Part shown: positions 30,296-40,543 of the stretch, one piece after another
How positions within the stretch are numbered: position 1 is the first letter of the stretch
Layout: each line of letters opens with the position of its first letter
Assembly: GCA_964540815.1 (NCBI GenBank)
Contig: CAZIOH010000003.1
Coordinates: forward strand, 85,630-149,629
Length of the DNA: 64,000 nt
Source of the DNA: CAZIOH01 sp964540815
GTDB taxonomy: Bacteria > Myxococcota_A > Polyangia > Fen-1088
Reading direction: 5' to 3'
Notes under the pieces: generated by a model
The model's input: only the letters and a program-made list of their open reading frames with translations
What the model was told of the DNA's origin: nothing
The model's database searches: none
Translations under genes and position numbers: made by a program

Positions 30296-30403
30296 CTCTC
30301 GCGCCAGACGTTAACGTGGCAGGCGGTGCCGACGCCACCAGGTCGTTCAGCGGACCGCCACGGGTGAGGGGCGGGTCAGGGGCAACGAACCTCGAACGAA
30401 GCC

Positions 30404-31621
30404 TCAGTTGTTGCAGCCGATCCGGGCGGCATCGAAGACGACCTCGTCGATGTATGCCACGGACGGGGTGTCGGTGCTGTTGAACAGCTCCCACCCGACG
30501 CCAAACTGATTGAATACCGGGATCTGGGCCTGCATGCCGGTTCGGTGCAGGGACGGGACCTCGGTCCCATTCAGCCAGAACCGGGACTCCCCGCCGCCGG
30601 TCACGGTCGAATCGAGCGACCACTCGACGCACGTCCAGGTGTCGATCACCAGCTTGTCCGGGGCGTTGTTTCCGAGCTCGCCGCCAGGGGTGTGCTGCAC
30701 GTTGTAGAGGTAGGTGAAGGTTCCCGTGCCGGTGAACCCCCAGCGAACGTCATTGCTCACGCCGCCGAGCGGTCCCGAGCCGTGAAAGAAGTCCCAGTGC
30801 ACGAACTTCGTGGGAGGCATCTGCAGCTTGAAGAAGATCCTGCCGAAATGCTTGGTGGCGAGAGGACCCAGCTGAGCGGCGGTCTTGTTGATGAAGGCGC
30901 GCTGGTTGTTGGCGACGCCGACCTGGATCTGCAAGGAGTGGCTGCCGCGCGCCTTGTCGGTGGCCGAGACGGCGATGGCCCAGGTTCCTTCCTTGGTCCA
31001 GCCCGCGGGCAAGGCTCCGGCGGCGGTGGCCTCGAAATCCTCGCAGATCGCGAAGGGGCTGCCGGCGCACTTCGAAGGTCCGCTCAGGCCAAACGTCGCG
31101 GGATCGCTCGATGCACCCCCGGCACCCGCACCACCACCACCCCGGCTGCCGCCCGCGCCACTCCCCCCCGTCCCTGGCGTCTGGCTGCCCGCGGCACCCG
31201 TCGTCGCGCCGTTGCCACCGCCGCCCCCGCCTCCCCCACTGGTCGGGGGGCCGCCGCCACTCGCGGTTGAACCGCCGGGATCACCAGCGGCGCCGCCCGT
31301 CCCCGATCCACCCGAGGGCGTGGAACCTCCCGTGCCCGTCTGAACGGCGCCCGAGCCCGTGACGCCGCCCGTCCCAGGCCCCCCTCCGCTCGCGCTCCCA
31401 CCCGGGGATGCCGCAGACCCGCCGCTCCCCACGCTGCCCCCCGACCCCGGCGTGGCGTCGGAGCTGCTGCTGCAGGCCGTGCCGACGATCGACACGGCGG
31501 CCAGGGCCATCCCGCACCGCCAGGTGACGCGCGCCAGCGACCTGAGCGGATGCCCGGCTCTGGCGACGAGGGCGCTCGAGGACACTTCAGGAATCTCGCT
31601 CATCGACACCATGGACTCCAA
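30404..31621 (-). CDS. lipoprotein with Gly/Ser linker and lectin-like C-terminal domain
   Basis: 405 residues. A lipoprotein signal (MALAAVSIVGTAC) leads into about 110 residues of Gly/Ser/Thr/Ala repeats and then a 220-residue beta-rich domain (FAICEDFEATAAGALPAGW, HFGRIFFKLQM, CVEWSLDSTV, FNSTDTPSVAYIDEVVF) with the look of a concanavalin-A/LamG jelly roll as in polysaccharide lyase- or lectin-type surface proteins. Catalytic residues not identified. Same linker style as the GH79-like gene just upstream on the same strand, so they may form a polysaccharide-acting pair. Alternative starts at 31603 or nearby. Confidence 0.65.
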   Translation of the reverse strand: MESMVSMSEIPEVSSSALVARAGHPLRSLARVTWRCGMALAAVSIVGTACSSSSDATPGSGGSVGSGGSAASPGGSASGGGPGTGGVTGSGAVQTGTGGSTPSGGSGTGGAAGDPGGSTASGGGPPTSGGGGGGGGNGATTGAAGSQTPGTGGSGAGGSRGGGGAGAGGASSDPATFGLSGPSKCAGSPFAICEDFEATAAGALPAGWTKEGTWAIAVSATDKARGSHSLQIQVGVANNQRAFINKTAAQLGPLATKHFGRIFFKLQMPPTKFVHWDFFHGSGPLGGVSNDVRWGFTGTGTFTYLYNVQHTPGGELGNNAPDKLVIDTWTCVEWSLDSTVTGGGESRFWLNGTEVPSLHRTGMQAQIPVFNQFGVGWELFNSTDTPSVAYIDEVVFDAARIGCNN

Positions 31622-31789
31622 TGCTACAGCAAGCCAGCGTGGTTCATTCCGCGCCGTCCGGACAGTAGCATCCCCAGCATCCTTCGGGCCAACCGAGCCC
31701 CTCGGGCACCACCCACATCCACATCCACATCGACTTCGACTTCGAACACCGGCGTCATCGAAGACATCGACACCGTCGGCGGGCCTGAT
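31622..31789. repeat. hexamer-type low-complexity tract
   Basis: The spacer between two surface-protein genes contains CACATC and GACTTC hexamers in tandem (about 31708-31746). No gene is seen. Simple-sequence DNA of this type recurs in the window (for example 55166-55195). Confidence 0.5.
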
Positions 31790-33613
31790 TCATTGCGCCC
31801 GGACCAGTGCGGCGGTGCCCGGCGGGACCAGCACGGTCACCGTGGTGCCGGCCGCCGCGAGCGCGTAGGGCGGGTTCGGGGTCCACGCGCCCTGCGCGGA
31901 GATGCCGACGCCCCCCAGGGTCACCCCGCTCGTGGCCATGAGCGACACGGGGGATGGGCCCTCGAGGTAAAGGGCGTTGGCGCTCTTGACCGCCACGCCG
32001 AGGTTCACCGTCACCCGCACGCCCGTGGCCACGTCCTTGTTGTCGAGCACCACGCTGGTGGAGCCATCGCTTCGCTGGAGCGCGTAGGCCGTGAAGTCGA
32101 TCGCGCCGGCGCTGATCGTGGTGGCCAGCGCCGTGCCGCTGCCCGCCAGCGAGAACAGCAGCATTCCGTAGAAGATGGGTGCGGCACCCGTGACCACTCC
32201 GGCGTTCTCTTGAACCGGGGAATAGACGAAGGGGGTCGAGCCGTCCATCCCCGCTTCGCCGCCATGAAAATTGATCCCGCTCGCGCCGTACCTGGCGCTC
32301 GTGAAGAAGAAGTCCAGCGACCACAAGGCCGAGATGAGGGCGTTGCTGAGCCCGACCTGCCCGTGGCCCGAGAAGGTGTTGCACTCGCCGATCCGGAAGC
32401 CGTCCGGGATGTGGTTGGCGGTGGCGGCGGTCGACATGACCTCGAGCATCTCGATCAGCCCCTGCCCCGATGTGATGGGGAACGGATCGGGCGTGAGGAG
32501 CTTGGCGAGGGTGGCGGTCGCGGTGTTCGCGGTACCGGCGTAGTAGTGCTGGGTCAGCAGGATCAGGTTCTTGCCGGACTCGTCCATCGCGAACGGGGTG
32601 GACAATGAGGTCTGATCGCCCCCGCCCCCGGCCGGCCCCACCAGGTGCGCGCCCGGATTCGCGGCGAGGATCGCGCTCGCAAAGGACTCCCACTTCGGCT
32701 TCAAGGTCGTCGCCCATGATCCGAAGCGGTTGATCTCGTTGCCGATCTCGAACCCGTAGAGGTGGGCGCCGAGCTTGCTGGTCACGTAGGTGGCCTCGGC
32801 CGCGGAGTTCTCCGGCGTGGCCGTGTCGAAGTTCACACCGTAGATGATGCGAGCGCCCGTCGCCTGGCAGAAATCCGCGAGATCGTCGACCATCGCGGTG
32901 CCGATGGTGCGGGCATAGGGCGGCCCACCGGGGCCGGGCTTGGCGGCGGGATCCCAGGTGCACTTGTCCACGTCGTCCGCGCCGATCCGGATGACGGTCG
33001 GGCCGAGCAGGTTGAACAGGGCGATGAGGGCCGCATTCCTGCCCGTGAAGGTCCCGTTCGTCATGTGCGTCTTCTCGAAGCTGAACCCCGCGAACCCCGG
33101 CCCGATCTGACCGGCCGTCTGGGCGCGGTTGACGTCCACCGTGCCGGGGACCGTGGGGCCGACGAAGGCCGGTCCGATCCCGGCAGGTCCGACCCCGGCA
33201 TCCGCAGCGATGACGCCCGCATCGACGGGACTGCCTGCGCCGCCCGTCGCGGAATGGCCCGAGGCTCCTGCGGAGGCTGCACCACCCGAGCCGGTGACGT
33301 CGTGAGACGCCCCGCCGGTCGACGTGCTCGCCGATCCGGCGGCGCCCGGCGCAGCGCCACCGGTCGACGTGCCGCCCGAGCTGGCCCCTCCCGTGGATCC
33401 GCCGACACCGGAGGTGCCGCCCGTCGACGCGCCCCCGGTCGATGCGCCACCGGTCGACGCCCCACCAGACGAACCACCCGCGGTCGCCGATCCGCCCGAT
33501 CCGGAATGACCCTGGCTCGGCACCGCGGACGTCCTTCCGCACGCCCATGGAACGAGCAGGGCCATGCCAACCGCCCAAGGAAGAACGCCGCCACCGTTCC
33601 CGCGCTTCTTCAT
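31790..33613 (-). CDS. GH79-like glycoside hydrolase lipoprotein
   Basis: 607 residues from ATG 33613, chosen because GGGAG lies 9 bases upstream and a lipoprotein signal (AVGMALLVPWAC) follows directly; the frame extends to 33877 without support. A Gly/Ser/Thr linker of about 120 residues precedes a TIM-barrel with the acid/base glutamate in FEIGNEINRFG and the likely nucleophile glutamate in RIGECNTF, then a beta-sandwich domain. This fits GH79 (heparanase/beta-glucuronidase) or a close clan GH-A family. An outer-surface enzyme cutting uronic-acid glycans is the best guess. Confidence 0.75.
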   Translation of the reverse strand: MKKRGNGGGVLPWAVGMALLVPWACGRTSAVPSQGHSGSGGSATAGGSSGGASTGGASTGGASTGGTSGVGGSTGGASSGGTSTGGAAPGAAGSASTSTGGASHDVTGSGGAASAGASGHSATGGAGSPVDAGVIAADAGVGPAGIGPAFVGPTVPGTVDVNRAQTAGQIGPGFAGFSFEKTHMTNGTFTGRNAALIALFNLLGPTVIRIGADDVDKCTWDPAAKPGPGGPPYARTIGTAMVDDLADFCQATGARIIYGVNFDTATPENSAAEATYVTSKLGAHLYGFEIGNEINRFGSWATTLKPKWESFASAILAANPGAHLVGPAGGGGDQTSLSTPFAMDESGKNLILLTQHYYAGTANTATATLAKLLTPDPFPITSGQGLIEMLEVMSTAATANHIPDGFRIGECNTFSGHGQVGLSNALISALWSLDFFFTSARYGASGINFHGGEAGMDGSTPFVYSPVQENAGVVTGAAPIFYGMLLFSLAGSGTALATTISAGAIDFTAYALQRSDGSTSVVLDNKDVATGVRVTVNLGVAVKSANALYLEGPSPVSLMATSGVTLGGVGISAQGAWTPNPPYALAAAGTTVTVLVPPGTAALVRAQ

Positions 33614-33887
33614 CTCGATCATCTCCCGCTCCCGTCCGTACCACCACCCTATCCGCCCGGAGCCTCCGCGCCACCCCGAGCACACGCCGACGGGAATCTT
33701 TTCTCGTGCGGTCGACCACACGACATTGAGCGGCGTCACGCCCCAGGCGACGGCGTCGCACCCGCCACCCGAGGCTCCCGTTCCGCCGCTGACCGGTGGG
33801 GTGCGGTCTCGAACCCCGGGCACGCCGCCGGGCACCTGCGCGGTTGACATTCCAAGGCCACCGCGATAGGTAACCATTCAGTTACCC

Positions 33888-34199
33888 ATGAGCGCCGCCA
33901 TCGACACCTACCGCGCCATCGCCGACCCCACCCGGCGCGCCATCCTCGACCGGCTTCGCGCGGGCGCGGCGCCGGTCAACGCGCTCGCCGCGGACTTCGC
34001 GCAGACCCGGCCCGCGATCAGCAAGCACCTGCGCGTGCTGAGGGAGGCGCGCCTGGTGCGCGAGCAGCGGGTCGGTCGAGAGCGCGTCTACCGCCTCGAC
34101 CCGCGTCCGCTGCAACGGATCGCCGGGTGGATCGAGGGGTACCGCTCGATGTGGCAAGGCAACCTGGACAACCTGAAGAGACACGTGGAGGGGAAATGA
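33888..34199 (+). CDS. ArsR-family transcriptional regulator
   Basis: 103 residues with a winged helix (IADPTRRAILDRL, TRPAISKHLRVLREARLV, ERVYRLDP). No metal-binding cysteine box, so it is of the SRPBCC-linked ArsR subgroup rather than a metal sensor. Its stop overlaps the start of the SRPBCC-YciI fusion gene (ATGA). Members usually repress themselves and the downstream gene. The 274 bp before it, up to the GH79 start, hold no gene. Confidence 0.93.
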   Translation: MSAAIDTYRAIADPTRRAILDRLRAGAAPVNALAADFAQTRPAISKHLRVLREARLVREQRVGRERVYRLDPRPLQRIAGWIEGYRSMWQGNLDNLKRHVEGK

Positions 34200-35002
34200 A
34201 CCCGAGCAGCAACCGCGCCAAGGCCGTCGCCGATCTCTCGAAGGGCAGCATCCACGCGCGCGTGGAGGTGGCGGCGCCGCCGGAGCGCGTCTTCCGCGCG
34301 ATCACCGAGGAGGTGACGGCGTGGTGGGGATCCGTCGACACCTACCACGTGACCGAGTGGCGCTCCGACCTGCGCGTGGGCGGTCGGTGGACGAGCCTGG
34401 GTCAGGGCAGCGACGGGAAGCCCTTTTCGGTGAGCGGCACCTACGTCGAGATCGACCCGCCGCACCGATTGGTCCACACCTGGGAGGCGCCCTGGGACGG
34501 CGGAAACGTCACGACGGTGCGTTACCAGCTGGATCCGATCGAAGGCGGGACGCGCGTGACCCTCTCGCACGACGGCTTCGGCGATCGCGCCGCATCGTGC
34601 GACGGGCACGCGGAAGGTTGGGAGCGGGTGCTCGAATGGATGAAGGCGCACGTGAGCCCGCGGAGCGACGAGAAGCCCTCGAAGCTGGCGTCGAAGTTGC
34701 CCTCCAAGCTGCCCTTTTTGGGCAGGCTCATTCCGCCCCGTTCGACCTTCCCGGCCGACATCACCGACGAGGAGCGGGCGCTCATGGGCGAGCACGCCGC
34801 CTACTGCAAGCGCCTGGTGTCCGAGGGCCTCGCGATCGCGTTCGGCCCCGTGATGGACTCGCCGGTCACCTGGGGAGTCGGGATCTTTCAGGTGAACGAC
34901 GAGGCCGAGGTCAAGGCCCTGGTGGAGGCCGACCCGATCATGAGGTCCGGACGCGGCTTCCGGTACGATATCGTGCCGATGCTGGGGCTCATAGCGTCTT
35001 GA
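34196..35002 (+). CDS. SRPBCC (AHSA1-type) and YciI domain fusion
   Basis: 268 residues from ATG 34196. Residues about 20-160 form an AHSA1/START-like SRPBCC domain (VAAPPERVFRAITEE, VTEWRSDLRVGG, GTYVEIDPPHRLVHTW), followed by a linker with SKLASKLPSKLP repeats and a YciI-like domain (EERALMGEHAAYCKRL, EADPIM). Both folds bind small hydrophobic ligands; YciI carries a conserved His-Asp pair that is also present here. Coupled to an ArsR repressor, it may sense or modify a lipophilic compound. Confidence 0.88.
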   Translation: MNPSSNRAKAVADLSKGSIHARVEVAAPPERVFRAITEEVTAWWGSVDTYHVTEWRSDLRVGGRWTSLGQGSDGKPFSVSGTYVEIDPPHRLVHTWEAPWDGGNVTTVRYQLDPIEGGTRVTLSHDGFGDRAASCDGHAEGWERVLEWMKAHVSPRSDEKPSKLASKLPSKLPFLGRLIPPRSTFPADITDEERALMGEHAAYCKRLVSEGLAIAFGPVMDSPVTWGVGIFQVNDEAEVKALVEADPIMRSGRGFRYDIVPMLGLIAS

Positions 35003-35047
35003 CGTGACGGTGCGGCCGGTCGCCGAGGCGGATAATCGCCAGCCCGG

Positions 35048-38000
35048 TCAGCCCGACTTCGCGCGGGACTCGACCAGCGTCCCGCGCAGGGCGATGTAGG
35101 AATCCCCGAGCACGAACGACACGAGCTCCGTGACCTCGGGAAAGCCGCGCGCGATGTCGAGCAGCTCGCTCGGCGAGATCGCGGCCGCCGAGGCCAGCCG
35201 ACGATCGGACCGGATGGCGTTCTCGATCGCACCGAGCACGTCGCCCGAGCCGAAGACCGAGGCCCGGCTGGCGGTGTACGACATGCCGAGGCGCCACCGG
35301 TTCACGTCGAGCGGGCCGGCCTCCGCGACGCCGAGCACGCCTCGGTCGAACGCCCGACGGTGCCGTCGCGGCAGCTGGCGGGCCACCTTCTGCGCCAGCT
35401 CGCCCAGCACCTCCTCGGACGCCAGCCCCCGCCCGTAGTCGGCGTAGCGCGAGCGCATGCAAGCGGCCAGCGTGATGCCGAGCTCGCGGGCCGAGAGACG
35501 GGCGGCCAGGTAGCTGCCCCCGCGCAGGCGGCCGAGAGCGCGCGCGAGCTGCAGGACCAGCTCGCAGCGGGGAGCCGAGGTGATGAGGGACGCCGGGACC
35601 AACAACGACGCCGGGAAGGTCGCCTCGACCTCCACCTGGTTCACCCCGGTGCGGACCATGAAGACCTCGAAGTGATCCTCGATGCCGAACAGCACCGTCA
35701 AGCGTTGCACGATGCCGCGCACCGGATCGTCCGCCCGTTGTGGCAGACGATCGGCTCGGTTCACCCCCCACTCCTCGACGTTGACGGGGTGGATCCGCGG
35801 AATGACCTCGGCCAGCGCGGCGAGGAGGCCGGTTGCGGGGTGGCGATCGATGGGATGGCGGATGATGGCCTCGAAGTCCGAATCGGAGATCGAGCCTTTC
35901 GGGATGTCGTCCCAGTGGAGCCGCGCGTCCCGCTCGGCCCGTCGATCGGCCGCGTCGGCGATCCCGAGCGCGGTCAACACCGACGCGACCGCGGTCGCGC
36001 GGGTGCGCGCGTCGGCTTCCGTCCGGGTGCTGGTCGGCGCGGGTGGCGCGGGCGATGGTGATGGTGATGGCGGCGACGACGACGACGACGACAGCGCCGC
36101 CTCCGCCGATCTGGTGGCGGCGAGCAACGCATAGAGGCGCCGCAGGGCCCGCAGGGAATCGGCCTGCAGGGGCACGAGGTCGAGGATTCCCAGATGCTCC
36201 GCGATGGCCTGCTCGAGGTGGCCCGCCTCCTCCAGCACCGCGCCGAGCTCGCTGCGCACGGGGATCTCCGCGGGGAAGGCCCGGACCACGCCCCGCAGCT
36301 CGTGGGCGGCCCGGTCGAGCTGGCCGAGCGGCTCGCGGAGCAAGCGCGCCAGCCGCAGCCGACGCGCCGAGCCCTCCCCGACTGCCTCGACGTGCAGGCT
36401 CAGCGCCGCGGCCAGCCGCGCGGGCGCGTGGAGATCGGTGAGCACGATGTCCAGGCGATCGACCACGGCCCCCCGCCCAGGATCGAGGCTGAGCGCACTC
36501 TCGAGCGCGTCGGCGGCACCCTCGGGATCGCGGGCTGGCCCCGCCAGGATCTCTCCGAGGCGCACGAGGTGCCCGACCCGTGCCCCCGGGTCGGTCTCGA
36601 GGTCCGCGAGCTGGCGGAGCACCTGGGCCGCATCGACGTATTGCCGGGACGAGAGCAGCGCATCGGCCAGGGCCGAGAGGACCGCGAGATCACCGGGCGC
36701 GGCCACCAGCGAGCTGCGGAACGCCCCCACCGCCAGATGGGTGTCCCCCAGATCGGTCGCGGCAATCCTTCCCAGCTTGAACCAGGCCGCCGCGACGGTC
36801 GCCGCGTCCGAGGCTGCCCCGACCACGCGGCGATAGGTCGCCACCGCCTCCGATGCGCGCCCGAGCTCGGCGAAGAGGTCGGCGAGCGCCCCGAGGGCCG
36901 GCACATGCCGCGGATCGAGCGCCACCGCCGCCGCCAGAGGCTCGACCGCGTCCGACGGTCGCTGGAGCCGCACGAGCTCGGCCAGGTGAATCAGACGGTC
37001 GCGGCGGGCTTGGTGGTGGGCTTCGGACGACCCGCGCGCGGCCCACCGGCGCGCCACCGCCAGCAGCCTCGGCAGATCTCCCCGCTGGGTCAGCAGGGTC
37101 TCGAGCGCGCGGAACTCGGCGTCGGTCTCGGTCCGCGCGGCGTCCGCCCCGGCCCCGGCCCCGACGGCCTCGGCACGCCGAGGGGCGACTTCATCGAGGG
37201 ACAGCAGCTCCTCGAGGACGGTCACCGCGGCCGCGTCGTCTCGGATCACGCTGGCGTAGATCCGGGCGGCCCCACGCAAGGCGCTCGCCGCCCGGGCCGG
37301 CATCCGTCGGCTGGCCCGCGCGAGCTCCACGTAGGCGTCGGCGGCCGAACGGCTGGCGCCGGTCAGCTCCCGCAGGCGCGCCAGCAGGAAGACCACCGGC
37401 ACGAGATCGGGTGCGAGCGCCCGCACCCGCTCGAACGCCGCCAGCGCCGACCCGGGATCCCCCAGCACCAGATGCGCCACCCCGAGCTCCCAGAGCCACA
37501 GCGCGCGGCCGCGCCCCTCGGGAGCCTCGTCGACCAGCTTCTCGCGGACGAGGCGCACGCGGGCCCAATCGCCTTGCCTCGTCACCAGACGTTCGAGCGT
37601 GAACAGCGCGTCCGAGCCCGGAGCGGCGTCCGCGATCCTCTGGTACGACGCCACCGAGACCCCCAGCCAGCCCTCCGGCTCGAGACCGCGGCGCGCCTGG
37701 GCCCCGATGGCCGCCCGCCACGCCGCGACCTGCTCGGACGGCGTCGCCGCAAGGCCCCCCAGGCGCTCGAGCGCCGCCGCTGCGCGCTCGTGCTCACCGA
37801 GCCGGTTGGCCAGCGCCACCGCCATCTCCAGCACGAACGCGTCCGCGTGGCGGGCATCGGCCAGCTGCTCGACCAGGCGCAGGGCCGCCCGCGGGTCGGG
37901 CAATCGCAGCGCCAGATCCAGCCGGCGGCCGACCCCACCGTCGGTCACCCGGGCCCCGGCCTCGCCCCTGTCGCCGGCGGCGGACTCGGACTGCCCCATG

Positions 38001-40543
38001 CTCGACGGACCGAGGCGCGCCAGCTGCAGCGCCGCCGCCTCCCCGTGGCGCCCCACCAGATCGAAGAGCCGCTCCTGGGTCGCCTCGGCCGCGACCACCC
38101 CGGGCAGCCGCCCTTCGCCGACGGCGCGCTCGGTGGCGACCAAGGCCTCTCGGGGCCGCCGCAGCCGCCATTCGAGGATCTCGGCCTGGCGGCGCCAGAA
38201 CGCGGCCCGGGCCACCGGATCCGCCAGGCGCCGACAGATCGCCTCCAGGCATGCCACCGCCTGATCGAACCGGCCGAGCCGCTCGAGGAACCGCCATCGC
38301 AGATCCAGCGCCGCCAGGTTCCCGGGCTCGAGGACGAGCGCCCGTTCGAGCGCCGCCAGCGCCGCCTCCGGAGCTCGCAGGCGCTCGGCGTGGATGCGCG
38401 CCGCCTCGACCTCGAGCAGGGCCCCCCGGGTGACGCTGGCCTCGCAGTGCGCCCGCCGCGACAGCACGTCCGCCAGCGCCGACCAGTTCCCCATCCGCCG
38501 GTAGGCCCGCGCCAGCCCGGCAAAGGCCGGGCGAAACCGCGGAGCCAGCTCCAGCACCGATTCGAACGCGGCGATCGCGTCGTTGTCCGAGGCGGCCCGC
38601 TCCTCGTAGAGGTTGGCCGCCCGGTAACGCCAGGCGATCTTCTGCACGGCGGTCAGGTCTGGCAGCTCGGTCCCGAGGCGGAGGGCCGCCTCGGCGGCCA
38701 CCAGCGAGTCCCCGGCGTGCTCGGCGGCGCGCAGCAAGGCCGCGAGCGCCGACTCCTTCCGGATCCCGCTGTCGACCCACTGCCGGTACATCTCGATGGC
38801 CTTGTCGGGATCGTGCAGGCCGGTCTCGTAGATCCCGCCCAGCTTCTCGAGCCGGCGGGCCGCCAGCTCCTCGACGCTGCCGACGGTGGTCGGCGGTGCA
38901 GGCGGCTCGGTCGCGCCATCCGGCCCGGATCTCCGGTCAGCGCCCCCTTCGGGGTGTCGTCGCGCGTGGTCCTGGGCGAGCCCGAGCTCGAGCACCCCGA
39001 GCACGTCGCTCCACCTTTCGAGGCGCGCATACAGGCCCTCGAGCGTGTGCACCGCCGGCCCGTAGCCTGGAATCGCATCGATGGCCCGGCGCGCGAAGGC
39101 GGCCGCGGACTCGAGATCGGCCAGCCCGAGCTCGTTGAGCTCGGCCACCCGCACCGCCAGCGCCGCCCGCTCCTGGGGATCCTCGGCGCGCCCGACCGCG
39201 CCGGACATGAGCTCGATCTGCAGCGCCACGTCGCCGCTGCGCGAGGCCAGCCGCTCCATGGCCTGCAGCGCGACCGGATCCGACGGGCGCGCCGCCAGCA
39301 CCCGCAGGAGGCGTCGGGCCGCGCCTCCGTCGTCGCCGAGGTGTTCTTCCGCCACGTGCGCGGCGTGGCTCTGCAGCACCGCCACGTACTCGGGATCCCC
39401 CACCAGCTCGGACTGACGATCGAGCAGCTCGATGGCCCGGCTCCAGCGGCCCGCGTGCAGGTGATCCTCGGCGAGCGCGCCCAGAAACAGCACGTCGTCC
39501 GGGTCGTCGGCGAGGGCGCGCTCCACGGTGGTGGTCGCCCGCTCGGCGGTTCCGAGGCGGTGACGACAGACCGCCGCGGCGGTCGACAGCCAGGCGGCCC
39601 GCGCAGGGCCCGGGCGAGCCGCCTCCGCCTCGGCGAGCAGGCCCCGCAGGCACGCGCTGTCCTCGCCGAGACGAACCGCCACCCGGCACATCCCGGCGCG
39701 GGCCACGGCCGCGGCCGTGCCGGTGGGCTCCTCGTCGAGGGCACGCGCGAAGCCATCGAGCGCCCGACCGAGCGACCTCGTTGCGGCGGTGGTCGCCGGC
39801 TCGAGGACGGGCTCGGGGACGGGCTCGGTCTCGGCCCCGGCCGCCGCCTCGGCGAGGAGCGCGAGGCGCGTGAGCAACTGCGCCCGGGCCGCCGGCGCGC
39901 CGGCGACCACCAGGGCCCGCTCGAGGGCGGCCCGCAAGAAGGCGTCGTCGCGCTGTCTCTCGGCCAGGATCCGTTCGGCGAGGAGGGCGGCCGGGTCACC
40001 CGGGACCAGCGCCAGCGCCGCGTCCAGCGCGCCACGCGCCGCATCGGGCAACTCGAGCGCGTTGGCCAGCAGACTGGCCTTCTCGACCAGGAGATCGGCC
40101 CGTCGCACCTCGCTCGAGGTGGCGCCGAGCTCGAGCTCGAGGGCCTGGATGGCGACCAGGGCGGTGCCCGCCAGAAGGCCGAGCGCACGCTCGGCGCGCA
40201 GCACCAGCGCCCGCGCCCCGACGGCGCGCTCGCCCAGGGCGGCCTCGAGGGACTCGAATGCGGCCACCGGATCCCCGAGCCGATCTTCCCGCAGCCGGGC
40301 AGCCAGGAACAGCAGGGCCTGGGCGGTCTCCGGTTCGGCGCCTTCGGCCGATTCGCGCACCAGCTCCTCGAGCTCGCGCCAGTCGAGCTCGGCTGGCTCA
40401 CCCGCGCGTTGGTCCGGGGCAACCCCGGAGGGTTGGCTCTCGTCAGGGGCAAGGACCGGGACAGTTTGTCCAGCGGGCTTCATGTCCCGGCGATCGACAG
40501 CGGGGGAGGGGGCGGGGCGCGGAGGTTGTGAGGAAATGAGCAC
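35048..40543 (-). CDS. giant TPR-repeat protein
   Basis: 1831 residues from GTG 40543; ATG 40483 (1811 residues) is an equally good start. Nearly the whole length consists of helical Ala/Leu/Arg-rich repeats of about 34 residues (for example LYARLERWSDVLGVLELGL and AYRRMGNWSALADVLSRRA), typical tetratricopeptide solenoids, with an Asp/Ser/Pro low-complexity stretch near residue 1500 (polymorphic GAC repeat at 36073-36092). The last 330 residues are not TPR and are not recognised. No signal peptide, so a cytoplasmic scaffold is likely. Proteins of this kind are common in myxobacteria; partner unknown. Confidence 0.8.
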   Translation of the reverse strand: MLISSQPPRPAPSPAVDRRDMKPAGQTVPVLAPDESQPSGVAPDQRAGEPAELDWRELEELVRESAEGAEPETAQALLFLAARLREDRLGDPVAAFESLEAALGERAVGARALVLRAERALGLLAGTALVAIQALELELGATSSEVRRADLLVEKASLLANALELPDAARGALDAALALVPGDPAALLAERILAERQRDDAFLRAALERALVVAGAPAARAQLLTRLALLAEAAAGAETEPVPEPVLEPATTAATRSLGRALDGFARALDEEPTGTAAAVARAGMCRVAVRLGEDSACLRGLLAEAEAARPGPARAAWLSTAAAVCRHRLGTAERATTTVERALADDPDDVLFLGALAEDHLHAGRWSRAIELLDRQSELVGDPEYVAVLQSHAAHVAEEHLGDDGGAARRLLRVLAARPSDPVALQAMERLASRSGDVALQIELMSGAVGRAEDPQERAALAVRVAELNELGLADLESAAAFARRAIDAIPGYGPAVHTLEGLYARLERWSDVLGVLELGLAQDHARRHPEGGADRRSGPDGATEPPAPPTTVGSVEELAARRLEKLGGIYETGLHDPDKAIEMYRQWVDSGIRKESALAALLRAAEHAGDSLVAAEAALRLGTELPDLTAVQKIAWRYRAANLYEERAASDNDAIAAFESVLELAPRFRPAFAGLARAYRRMGNWSALADVLSRRAHCEASVTRGALLEVEAARIHAERLRAPEAALAALERALVLEPGNLAALDLRWRFLERLGRFDQAVACLEAICRRLADPVARAAFWRRQAEILEWRLRRPREALVATERAVGEGRLPGVVAAEATQERLFDLVGRHGEAAALQLARLGPSSMGQSESAAGDRGEAGARVTDGGVGRRLDLALRLPDPRAALRLVEQLADARHADAFVLEMAVALANRLGEHERAAAALERLGGLAATPSEQVAAWRAAIGAQARRGLEPEGWLGVSVASYQRIADAAPGSDALFTLERLVTRQGDWARVRLVREKLVDEAPEGRGRALWLWELGVAHLVLGDPGSALAAFERVRALAPDLVPVVFLLARLRELTGASRSAADAYVELARASRRMPARAASALRGAARIYASVIRDDAAAVTVLEELLSLDEVAPRRAEAVGAGAGADAARTETDAEFRALETLLTQRGDLPRLLAVARRWAARGSSEAHHQARRDRLIHLAELVRLQRPSDAVEPLAAAVALDPRHVPALGALADLFAELGRASEAVATYRRVVGAASDAATVAAAWFKLGRIAATDLGDTHLAVGAFRSSLVAAPGDLAVLSALADALLSSRQYVDAAQVLRQLADLETDPGARVGHLVRLGEILAGPARDPEGAADALESALSLDPGRGAVVDRLDIVLTDLHAPARLAAALSLHVEAVGEGSARRLRLARLLREPLGQLDRAAHELRGVVRAFPAEIPVRSELGAVLEEAGHLEQAIAEHLGILDLVPLQADSLRALRRLYALLAATRSAEAALSSSSSSPPSPSPSPAPPAPTSTRTEADARTRATAVASVLTALGIADAADRRAERDARLHWDDIPKGSISDSDFEAIIRHPIDRHPATGLLAALAEVIPRIHPVNVEEWGVNRADRLPQRADDPVRGIVQRLTVLFGIEDHFEVFMVRTGVNQVEVEATFPASLLVPASLITSAPRCELVLQLARALGRLRGGSYLAARLSARELGITLAACMRSRYADYGRGLASEEVLGELAQKVARQLPRRHRRAFDRGVLGVAEAGPLDVNRWRLGMSYTASRASVFGSGDVLGAIENAIRSDRRLASAAAISPSELLDIARGFPEVTELVSFVLGDSYIALRGTLVESRAKSG

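Noticed and set aside
36194..40531. 1445-residue plus-strand open frame antisense to the TPR gene
   Set aside because: Shadow of third-position GC bias; no domain pattern, while the minus-strand frame has clear TPR periodicity.
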